Shown piece after piece: positions 55,433 through 64,000 of a DNA stretch of 64,000 nt. The notes beneath the pieces were generated by a model. It was given only the letters and a program-made list of their open reading frames with translations, did not search any database and had not been told where the DNA came from. Every line of letters begins with the position of its first letter. Position 1 is the first letter of the stretch. The stretch is from Variovorax sp. OV700 (lineage in GTDB: Bacteria; Pseudomonadota; Gammaproteobacteria; Burkholderiales; Burkholderiaceae_C): positions 1 to 64,000 of the forward strand of contig NZ_FNDR01000007.1 in NCBI RefSeq assembly GCF_900099805.1. Direction: 5' to 3'. Made by a program: the position numbers and the translations under genes.

Positions 55433-57385
55433 ATGCCTGTTCCATTTCAACGCGTCTACATCGAGAGCGCCGGCTATTTCATGCCCGGCGAGCCCATTCC
55501 CAACGAGCGAGTGGATGCCTACGTCGCGCCGCTCAACCGCATGTCGGAGCGCATCAAGCGGCGCATCCTGGCCGAGAACGGCATCCTCACGCGGCACTAT
55601 GCGATCGACGAGGAGGGCGTGACGCGCCACACCAATGCGCAACTGGCCGCAGGTGCGATTCGCGATTGCCTGCAGCGCGGCGGGGCCGAGCTGTCGCGCG
55701 TGTCGCTGCTGGCCAGCGGATCTTCGGGCGGCGACACGCTGATGCCGGGCTTTGCCAACATGATCCAGGGCGAGCTGGCTGCGCCGCCAATGGAAACGCT
55801 GTCGGTGCACGGCATCTGCGCTGCGGGCGTGTCGGCCATCCAGTCGGCCGCGCAGGGCATCGAACTGGGCGCGCACCGCACCGCGCTCGCGGTGGCCAGC
55901 GAAATGCCGTCGCGCCTTTTCAAGCGCTCGCGCTTTGCGGCGCGCGGCTACGAAACCGACTTCGATTCGCACTTTCTTCGCTGGATGCTTTCCGACGGCG
56001 CGGGCGCACTGCTGCTGTCCGACGGCATGCCCGCGCTGGCCGGCAACCCGGGGCTTCGCCTGAGGCTGAAATGGGTGCACCAGCGCGCGTTCTCGGGCGA
56101 CTACCCCGTGTGCATGCAGTTGGGGCTGACCGAGGACCGCGCCCGCGGCCATCTCGATTTCGGCTCCTGGGCGGAGGCGGAAGCAGCCGGCGCCCTGTCT
56201 CTGCGGCAGGACATTCGCCTGCTGCCGCATCTGTTCGACATCGGCATCCATGAATACGCGACGCTGGTGCAGGGCGGATGGGTCGATCCGAAGCAGGTCG
56301 ATCATTTCCTGTGCCACTACTCGTCGGAAAAATTCATTCCAGTGGTCGAAGACCTGATGACCAAGGCCGACCTCGCGATTCCCCGCGAGCGGTGGTGGAG
56401 CAATCTGGCCTGGCGCGGCAACACTGGTGCGGCGTCGATCCTGATCATGCTGTCGGAGTTTTTGCACACCAAGGCGCTGAAGCCTGGGGAGCAGATCTTC
56501 TGCTATGTACCGGAATCGGGGCGCTTCATGGCCGCCTACATGCTGCTGCAGGCCGAGGCATCCGATGCGCCGGCTCGGGCGGTGGCCGTATCTCACAAGG
56601 CGACCGAGGCAGCGCCCGACGAAGAGACTGCGATTGCGCCGCCGCACGATCCAGCCGCCGCGCCTGAAGGCCTGGGCGCACTGCTGACCGAACTGGCCGG
56701 CATCTGGCACGACTACCGCTCGAACGTGTGGCGCACGCCGCTGATCCGCCAGATCCGCGAACGCCGCTTTGCCTTGCCGGATTACCTGAACTGGATGGAG
56801 CAATGGATTCCGCAGGTGCGCGAAGGCAGCCGCTGGATGCGCGAAGGCGCCGCTTCGCTGACCGGTCCGTACAAGACTCTCGCCGCGCTGATCGACGTGC
56901 ATGCGGGCGAGGAGCAGGACGACTTCAACATTCTCTTCAGCGACTACAGGAAAGCCGGCGGCACCGTGGCGCGGATCGACGACTTGCGCCGCAACCCCGG
57001 CGGGGAGGCGCTCAATGCCTACCTGCATGGGCTGGCGGCCACGCGCGACCCCATCGGCCTGCTGGGTGCCATCTACATCATCGAAGGAACGGGCCAACGC
57101 ATCGTGCCCGCGCTGCTGCCGCTCATCAAGGCCGGCCTGAAGCTGCCGCCCGATGCGTTCCGCTTTCTCGAGTACCACGGCCACAACGACGAGAACCACC
57201 TGAACCGCTGGCTCGCCGCGGTCGAGATGGTGATAGCGGTGGAGGCGGGCAAAGACGGCCAAGATGCCACCGGACGGGGCAGGGCGGCTCGCCAGATCAT
57301 CGATACCGCACGCCATACGGCGGCGCTGTACCTGATGCAGTTTCAGCACATCACGGAGCGGATGCCACATGAGTCGAATGCCTGA
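55433..57385 (+). CDS. Ketoacyl-synthase III fused to a haem-oxygenase-like diiron domain
   Basis: 650 residues. Residues 1-375 are a FabH/KAS III thiolase fold with the complete triad C129 (VHGICAAG), H295 (CHYSSEK) and N330 (WRGNTGAAS). After a Pro/Ala/acidic linker (about 376-412), residues 415-640 form an all-helical TenA/HO-like domain. It has H490/E494, E551 in IYIIEGTGQR and H582-x3-D586-x2-H589, the metal pattern of HO-like diiron oxidases such as CADD and UndA. One polypeptide would then build an acyl chain and oxidise it. Product unknown. Overlaps the next gene by 17 bases. Confidence 0.85.
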   Translation: MPVPFQRVYIESAGYFMPGEPIPNERVDAYVAPLNRMSERIKRRILAENGILTRHYAIDEEGVTRHTNAQLAAGAIRDCLQRGGAELSRVSLLASGSSGGDTLMPGFANMIQGELAAPPMETLSVHGICAAGVSAIQSAAQGIELGAHRTALAVASEMPSRLFKRSRFAARGYETDFDSHFLRWMLSDGAGALLLSDGMPALAGNPGLRLRLKWVHQRAFSGDYPVCMQLGLTEDRARGHLDFGSWAEAEAAGALSLRQDIRLLPHLFDIGIHEYATLVQGGWVDPKQVDHFLCHYSSEKFIPVVEDLMTKADLAIPRERWWSNLAWRGNTGAASILIMLSEFLHTKALKPGEQIFCYVPESGRFMAAYMLLQAEASDAPARAVAVSHKATEAAPDEETAIAPPHDPAAAPEGLGALLTELAGIWHDYRSNVWRTPLIRQIRERRFALPDYLNWMEQWIPQVREGSRWMREGAASLTGPYKTLAALIDVHAGEEQDDFNILFSDYRKAGGTVARIDDLRRNPGGEALNAYLHGLAATRDPIGLLGAIYIIEGTGQRIVPALLPLIKAGLKLPPDAFRFLEYHGHNDENHLNRWLAAVEMVIAVEAGKDGQDATGRGRAARQIIDTARHTAALYLMQFQHITERMPHESNA

Positions 57386-58268
57386 TTTCCTTGCGCAGGG
57401 GCACGACGAGCGCGATCCCAGTCCCTGGCTCGCGCTCTATCTCGACCAGAGCACGCCGCTGCCGGACGAGGTCAAGGCGGCATGGCTCGCCGATTCGAGC
57501 TCGGGTTCGCGCCAGTATCTGCTGCCGTTCCTGCGGCCGGTGGCGCGGCTGACTATCGTCCTGATCCAGGTGGTGAAAGTGTTCGTGCCGCGCAACTGGT
57601 CGCACTCGAAGCTGCTGCACCGGCTGCTGGCCTGGGGGCTGAAACGCTTTGTGTCGCCGGAAGCCAATTGGCTGATCCTGCGGCACTTTCACCTCGGCTC
57701 GCAGGTGCTGGGCTTCATCGGCCGCAATTCGCCTGCGCCGGTGGGCACCTCGCCGCTGGAGCCGGCCGACATCGATGCGCTGAAGGACGAGATGTTCCTG
57801 AAGCACGACCTCAACCTCTTCAACTTCGTGATCCGCTTGAACCAAGCGCTGCGCGACAAGGGGCTGGTGCTGGGCAAGTCGCCCGATGTCGACTTTTCGA
57901 TGATCAAGGGCCCTGGGTTGCGGCTTTCGGACATGCCGCGCGGCCGGCTCAACTTTCTCGACCTGCAGAGCGCCATCGAACTGTTCACGCCGCTGTACCA
58001 GCTGATGCTGACGGACAACGACTTCTGGCGCGCCGCCAATTCCCTGCAACTGGATGAAACGATCGGCATCTACGCGGCCACCTTGCTGGGCGCGCCCGAA
58101 CACCTGATCCTGGTGAACAACAAGCATCCGCTGGTACCGCTGTCGACCCTGCGAGCCGGCCACCGGCTGGTGATCCACGGGCTGTCGACAGAAATGCTCC
58201 ACAGCCTGCTCCAGCGTATGCGGACTGCCCAGGAGACGGCCCCACGACCGGAGCAGCCACTTGCATAG
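57369..58268 (+). CDS. Conserved protein of unknown function in the lipid operon
   Basis: 299 residues. I do not recognise a characterised family (possibly a DUF found beside fatty acid desaturases). An amphipathic stretch near residues 50-75 (LLPFLRPVARLTIVLIQVVKV) may bind membrane. Later parts include LKHDLNLFNFVIRLNQALRDKG and a DETIGIYAATLLGAPEHLILVNN segment. Starts at 57369 or 57378. It is translationally coupled to the KAS III-diiron fusion, so a role in the same lipid pathway is likely. Confidence 0.75.
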   Translation: MSRMPDFLAQGHDERDPSPWLALYLDQSTPLPDEVKAAWLADSSSGSRQYLLPFLRPVARLTIVLIQVVKVFVPRNWSHSKLLHRLLAWGLKRFVSPEANWLILRHFHLGSQVLGFIGRNSPAPVGTSPLEPADIDALKDEMFLKHDLNLFNFVIRLNQALRDKGLVLGKSPDVDFSMIKGPGLRLSDMPRGRLNFLDLQSAIELFTPLYQLMLTDNDFWRAANSLQLDETIGIYAATLLGAPEHLILVNNKHPLVPLSTLRAGHRLVIHGLSTEMLHSLLQRMRTAQETAPRPEQPLA

Positions 58269-58285
58269 GCGTATGCTGCCCCCAG

Positions 58286-58654
58286 ATGCAAACCATGAAC
58301 ACGACCGACCATCCGTCTCCCAAGACCGATCTGGCAGTGACCCACGTGCTGGCTCAGCTGCTGGAACGGCTCGAACACAGCGCCGTCCCTGTCAGCGCCG
58401 AGCAATACCGCTCGGTGGTCGAGCACCTGGTGCACGAATTCAGCGACGTTGAACCGGGCGCCGACCTGGGCCGCCTGCTCGACGCGTACCCGGCTGCGGC
58501 CGAGGTGTACGAAAATCTCAATTACCAGCACGCCGGCCTGTGCCGCTCGGCGCTCGACGCGGCGCTTGCAGCCGAAGTCAGCGCCAGGAAAGCCATTGAA
58601 CGCGCGATGCGCAACACCGAACCCAAAAAGGATAAAGCCGATGGCCAAAGCTGA
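58286..58654 (+). CDS. Small helical protein of unknown function
   Basis: 122 residues, or 119 from the second Met at 58295. Predominantly helical, with VTHVLAQLLERLEHS and LGRLLDAYPAAAEVYENLNYQHAGLCRSALDAALAAE, and a Lys-rich tail. No motif recognised. It follows the lipid operon by 17 bp and overlaps the next small gene by 14 bp. Confidence 0.6.
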   Translation: MQTMNTTDHPSPKTDLAVTHVLAQLLERLEHSAVPVSAEQYRSVVEHLVHEFSDVEPGADLGRLLDAYPAAAEVYENLNYQHAGLCRSALDAALAAEVSARKAIERAMRNTEPKKDKADGQS

Positions 58655-58871
58655 GGTCAAGACCGCCGTTGTGGCCGACGGCCTGCGATACAAGTCAAAA
58701 ACACCCGGTTCGCCGTTCCGCGCTTCGGCGTCGTTCAGCGGTGCGACCATGTCCTGCTTCATGTGCGGAAAACACCGGGTGCGCTCGCAGCTGCGTACCC
58801 GCCAGGTGCTTGGCAAGTCGCAGACGGTGTGCGCACCTTCGTGCAAGGCGCTCGACGAATCGCTCGAATAG
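58641..58871 (+). CDS. Small protein with two Cys pairs (possible zinc ribbon)
   Basis: 76 residues. CFMC at about 39-42 and C-APS-C near 64-68 could bind zinc. RVRSQLRTRQVLGKSQ is basic and might contact nucleic acid. AAAGGATAAAG precedes the ATG at 58641. Too short for firm assignment, and a role is unknown. Confidence 0.55.
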   Translation: MAKAEVKTAVVADGLRYKSKTPGSPFRASASFSGATMSCFMCGKHRVRSQLRTRQVLGKSQTVCAPSCKALDESLE

Positions 58872-58960
58872 ATCGAAACTCGCTCTTGGGCGGGTTTTCG
58901 CGTCGCTTTTGCGACATGCCTTGGGTGCGCATTGCAGATTTTCTTTCCAAAGCGCGTGGA

Positions 58961-59049
58961 ATGGATATACAGTTAGAAACAAATGATGCATCTATTGCAT
59001 AAATAAAAAGTTCTAATTTGTAGTCGACGACAAATGATTTTGTATACAG
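58961..59049 (+). promoter_or_regulatory. AT-rich region with paired repeats before an unknown gene
   Basis: The stretch is strikingly AT-rich. ACAAATGAT occurs at 58979 and 59030, and TATACAG at 58966 and 59043, each 13 bases from an ACAAATGAT copy but in opposite order. It ends about 40 bp before the ATG at 59092. It may hold operators or foreign DNA. No convincing promoter hexamers were chosen. Confidence 0.4.
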
Positions 59050-59091
59050 GCAATGACGTCCAGCGCCGGACGATCTGCGGAAGGACTTGCA

Positions 59092-59667
59092 ATGAGTAAG
59101 CCGCGTCATGTCGTGATGCAGGTTGTCAAGCGCTCCTCCGGCAGCGCAACGCACCACGTCGAATTCCTCATGGACGACAACTTTGCCGAGCGCCTGCGCC
59201 AACTGCGCTCACTGGTTCCCCCTCTCGGCAGCCTCAACAAACAGCGCGACCTGGTAATCGACAAAGTGCGCGTGAGGCTTCCGAATGCCATCTGGCGCAC
59301 CGGGACTCAGGTCGACAATGGCGTGGAGGGCTCCTGCATCGTCATTGCCTCTGAGGGCTCCTTCAATTGCGGCGGCAAGGACCGCACCACGCGCGAAAAG
59401 CTCGTGACCTACAACTTCTCCATTTCGCGCCTCGTCGACCTCCATACGGAGCGTACGGAGGGCGAAACCCTCTATATCCGCGATGGCACCTTCGCCAACG
59501 ATGAGCCTGCCGAGTCACCTGCAGGCCTGTGGGTGGCCTCGTTGACCGAGGAGGAGGTGGTGATGCGCGTGCCCGATGCACCGTCCGACTTCGATACCTT
59601 GCACGAACTGACGCTGCGGCCCGAGCAGCGCGCAGGCGCGTCCACGCACCGAGCCACCTTTTACTGA
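59092..59667 (+). CDS. Protein of unknown function
   Basis: 191 residues, not recognised. Mostly beta/alpha mixed, with FLMDDNFAERLRQLRSLVPPLGSLNKQRDLVIDKVRVRLP and several Thr/Glu-rich stretches. No signal or membrane span. The ATG at 59092 has AAGGA 6-7 bases upstream. Preceded by an unusually AT-rich region, and its stop overlaps the convergent hydrolase by 7 bases. Confidence 0.65.
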   Translation: MSKPRHVVMQVVKRSSGSATHHVEFLMDDNFAERLRQLRSLVPPLGSLNKQRDLVIDKVRVRLPNAIWRTGTQVDNGVEGSCIVIASEGSFNCGGKDRTTREKLVTYNFSISRLVDLHTERTEGETLYIRDGTFANDEPAESPAGLWVASLTEEEVVMRVPDAPSDFDTLHELTLRPEQRAGASTHRATFY

Positions 59668-60509
59668 AGCGCGGCGGCGGCTGCTTCGGAAGCCGGCCCG
59701 ACGGGCGAGTACTGCGCGCGGTTGTCCTCGAGCCAGCGGACCGAAAGGCTGCTGTCCTGCTGCGCCGGGTGAAAATCGGCGCGGAAATAGCCGCGCCAAG
59801 CGCTCCAGTTGCCTTGAAAGAGGCCGCCCCGGCCGAGCAGAATGCGCACGGCACTCTTCCAGGTCGCCCATTTCCACAACTGCCCTTCATGGCGCAAGTT
59901 GGCGGCTGTCTGCCGCATCAAATCGCCCAGGAACATGAGCGTCACGCGGCGAAACCATCGGGTGCGCCATGGGTCCGAACCCCCGGCGGCCTTGTAGAGG
60001 TCGAAGGCGACGGCTTTGTGTTCCAGTTCCTCGGCGCTGTGCCAAAGCCACATGGTCCGGAGGCGAGGTTCGGCGCCTTCGAGCACTTCGGGGCGGGCCA
60101 GCAGCCATTCGGCGAACATGGCCGTGAAATGCTCCGTGGCCGCGGTCACTGCCAGTGCGTGGCGAGGGTCGGCGCCTTCCATGAGTTGCATGCGCCTGGC
60201 CGCCCGTGGCGACCAGCCATCCTTCAAACCCAGGCTCTCGAGATGCCCGTTGAAAAGCGAATGGATGCGGCGATGCGTGGCTTCCTGGCCGATGAAGCCG
60301 CGTACGTCGGCGCGGTGCTTTTCCTGCGCCTCCGGCGGCAGCGTGGCCATGACGTCGCGCACCGCGTCGATGAAGAACTGCTCGCCGAACGGAAAGCTCA
60401 TCGACAGCGCATTGAAGAACGCGGTCGAGAATGCATCGCCGCCGCACCAGTTGCGGCCGAACGGCGTTTGCAGGTCGATCAGCAGGCGGCGCACGACAAG
60501 GTCGGTCAT
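59661..60509 (-). CDS. PF10118-type metal-dependent hydrolase
   Basis: 282 residues. Helical protein with GQEATHRRIHSLFN, TAATEHFTAMFAEW and WHSAEELEHKAVAFDLY, the E/H-rich motifs of this predicted metal-dependent hydrolase family (ferritin-like). The ATG at 60509 has GAGGACC upstream, and an in-frame extension to 60668 crosses both operators and is unlikely. It is divergent from a TetR gene, which probably represses it. Substrate unknown. Confidence 0.85.
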   Translation of the reverse strand: MTDLVVRRLLIDLQTPFGRNWCGGDAFSTAFFNALSMSFPFGEQFFIDAVRDVMATLPPEAQEKHRADVRGFIGQEATHRRIHSLFNGHLESLGLKDGWSPRAARRMQLMEGADPRHALAVTAATEHFTAMFAEWLLARPEVLEGAEPRLRTMWLWHSAEELEHKAVAFDLYKAAGGSDPWRTRWFRRVTLMFLGDLMRQTAANLRHEGQLWKWATWKSAVRILLGRGGLFQGNWSAWRGYFRADFHPAQQDSSLSVRWLEDNRAQYSPVGPASEAAAAALQ

Positions 60510-60535
60510 GAAAGCGGTCCTCGAGGAACTGGGTT

Positions 60536-60551
60536 GGTACACATTCGTACC
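60536..60551. promoter_or_regulatory. TetR operator O1
   Basis: Perfect inverted repeat GGTAC-N6-GTACC. It is 26 bp upstream of the hydrolase ATG, in the divergent intergenic region. Confidence 0.75.
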
Positions 60552-60579
60552 GATTGATCGGATGGTGCGCACTACGGTG

Positions 60580-60595
60580 GGTACCGTCAAGTACC
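60580..60595. promoter_or_regulatory. TetR operator O2
   Basis: A second GGTAC-N6-GTACC with different spacer bases. Its centre is 44 bp from O1 (about four helical turns) and it lies 24 bp before the tetR ATG. Confidence 0.75.
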
Positions 60596-60619
60596 AATGC
60601 GTAGGAAAATGTGCCATCC

Positions 60620-61252
60620 ATGAACACAGCAACTGAAAGTCCGGCAGTGGCCGGCTCTCCCGCACCACCGGCGCACGAGCACTATTCCCGACTGCTGGAA
60701 GGCATGGCGCGGGCGGTGGCGGCCAAGGGTTACGCGGACACGACCATCGCCGATATCGTGCGCGAGGCAGCCGTCTCGCGGCGGACCTTCTACGAGCATT
60801 TCACGACCAAGGCCGAATGCCTGGTTTCGCTCTACGAGGCGGCCAGCAAGCTGGCGCTGCGGGCGGTCGCCGAGGCCTTCGATCCGGCGCAACCCTGGCA
60901 CCAGCAAGTGGAGCAGGCCATGACGGCATACCTCGACTATCTGGCGCAGGATCCGGTGCTGCTGCGTACGCTCTTCGTCGAGATCCTGGGCCTCGGAATG
61001 CCCGGGCTTGCGGCGCGGCGCCGTGTGAACGCCGAAATCGCCAGCTTCATCCAGGTGGCCATCAACAGCAGCAGCAATGGCGCACAGGGCCCCGCCGCGC
61101 ACCTGACAAGCGAAATGGCCCTGACGGTCGTGGGCGGCATCAACGAACTGGTGCTCCAGGCCATCGAGCAGGACCGCGTGGACGATCTGCGCCAGCTGGT
61201 ATCCCCGGCCACGCGCCTGGTGCGCGCGGTGGCGGCCGAAAGCCTCAGGTAG
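60620..61252 (+). CDS. TetR/AcrR-family transcriptional regulator
   Basis: 210 residues. N-terminal helix-turn-helix: GYADTTIADIVREAAVSRRTFYEHFTTKAECL (about 37-68). The C-terminal ligand domain is variable. It probably binds the two GGTAC-N6-GTACC operators and controls itself and the divergent hydrolase. The ATG at 60620 has AGGAAAA upstream. Confidence 0.92.
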   Translation: MNTATESPAVAGSPAPPAHEHYSRLLEGMARAVAAKGYADTTIADIVREAAVSRRTFYEHFTTKAECLVSLYEAASKLALRAVAEAFDPAQPWHQQVEQAMTAYLDYLAQDPVLLRTLFVEILGLGMPGLAARRRVNAEIASFIQVAINSSSNGAQGPAAHLTSEMALTVVGGINELVLQAIEQDRVDDLRQLVSPATRLVRAVAAESLR

Positions 61253-61300
61253 AGCGCCGGCTGGCGCAGGGCAGGGAGGTCCTAGAGCCAGCGCTTCCGA

Positions 61301-61668
61301 TCAGGCCGGTTTGCTCTGCGCGGGATCGTAGAAGAACTCTTCCTCGGCGATGCGGTCGCCGTCCCAGCGCTGCCACGCGAGCTCTTCCATCCGCATGGCC
61401 TTGCCGCCCTTGAACCGGAAATCGAAAACCCAGCGGATCACCACGTGGTCACCGTTCACGAACACGGGGCGCACGCAGGTCGAGACGACAGATTCAGTGC
61501 GGTCGAGCACCGCCTGCTCGTGTGCAACCAGCGTGCTGCGGCCGCGCCGGGGCGCGGCCTGGTTTTCGCGCATGGTCGCGTCTTCGGTGTAGTAGTTCTC
61601 GATGGCCTTGGCATGCGCGCCGCTTTCCACGGCGGCGATGAAGGCCTCGAGTCTTTCCGCGGAGGGCA

Positions 61669-61669
<1 letters not shown>
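61301..61669 (-). CDS. SnoaL-like/NTF2-fold protein
   Basis: 122 residues with the NTF2-like cone fold: AFIAAVESGAHAKAIENYYTEDATMREN at the start and WVFDFRF...MRMEELAWQRWDGDRIAEEEFFYD at the end. It could be a small isomerase, cyclase or binding protein. Its ATG overlaps the hppA stop by 4 bases, so it is translationally coupled to the pyrophosphatase gene. Confidence 0.85.

Positions 61670-64000
<2,331 letters not shown>

Noticed and set aside
59661..60557. Plus-strand frame opposite the PF10118 hydrolase
   Set aside because: The minus strand has the E/H-rich hydrolase motifs and operators at the right place. The plus frame has no family features.

Overview
The window is a 64 kb piece of a high-GC bacterial chromosome. 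Gene content, gene order and protein style point to the Burkholderiales, most likely a Comamonadaceae member close to Variovorax. This assignment is by recognition and was not tested by a search. Genes are densely packed with many 4-bp ATGA overlaps. There is one tRNA (Pro), one 4.5S SRP RNA, and no rRNA, CRISPR array, insertion sequence or integrase.

Layout. 0-2.8 kb: the end of an unidentified gene, a shared terminator, tRNA-Pro, a glutathione transferase, and a thioredoxin-reductase-like flavoprotein with a cyclic-nucleotide-type sensor domain. 2.9-17.1 kb: a phosphate and polyphosphate block. It holds ppk1-sixA, two tandem paralogous lipoproteins, ppx facing away from pstSCAB-phoU-phoB-phoR, and three Pho-box-like 11-bp repeat arrays in front of ppk1, ppx and pstS. 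PhoB/PhoR made here would therefore be expected to control phosphate uptake and both polyphosphate synthesis and breakdown. 17.1-23.6 kb: a MATE exporter, an ArnT-like membrane glycosyltransferase, rpmE2, a Gfo/Idh/MocA oxidoreductase and trxA-rho. 23.8-30.9 kb: an AddB-like/AddA-like recombination helicase-nuclease pair coupled to a flavoprotein. 30.9-33.9 kb: a galactose-oxidase-type copper-radical enzyme with a cytochrome c and an SCO copper chaperone. 34.0-35.9 kb: a divergent HxlR regulator/methyltransferase pair bounded by a 45-bp direct repeat that is the 3' end of the SRP RNA gene. 36.0-38.9 kb: dnaX-ybaB-recR, with an A9 slippage tract in dnaX. 39-42.2 kb: a NitT/TauT-type ABC importer. 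42.2-45.9 kb: mltD-gloB facing yafS-like-rnhA, the same order as in E. coli. 45.9-49 kb: moaA-mobA-moeA for molybdenum cofactor. 49-52 kb: an SDR, an aldehyde dehydrogenase and a secreted peroxiredoxin. 52.1-58.9 kb: a tightly packed, apparently uncharacterised lipid operon. It holds a phospholipase-D-type lipoprotein, a sterol-desaturase-family hydroxylase, a fatty acid desaturase, a ketoacyl-synthase-III fused to a haem-oxygenase-like diiron domain, and a protein of unknown family. 59-61.7 kb: an unknown protein, a PF10118-type hydrolase facing a TetR repressor across two identical operators, and a SnoaL-like protein. 61.7-64 kb: a K+-independent proton-pumping pyrophosphatase with an OmpA-like tail, cut by the window edge.

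The strongest leads for something undescribed are the KAS III-diiron fusion lipid operon, the small islet at the 3' end of the SRP RNA gene, the galactose oxidase-cytochrome-SCO operon, and the pyrophosphatase-OmpA fusion. Functions come from motifs and family knowledge. No database search was run.
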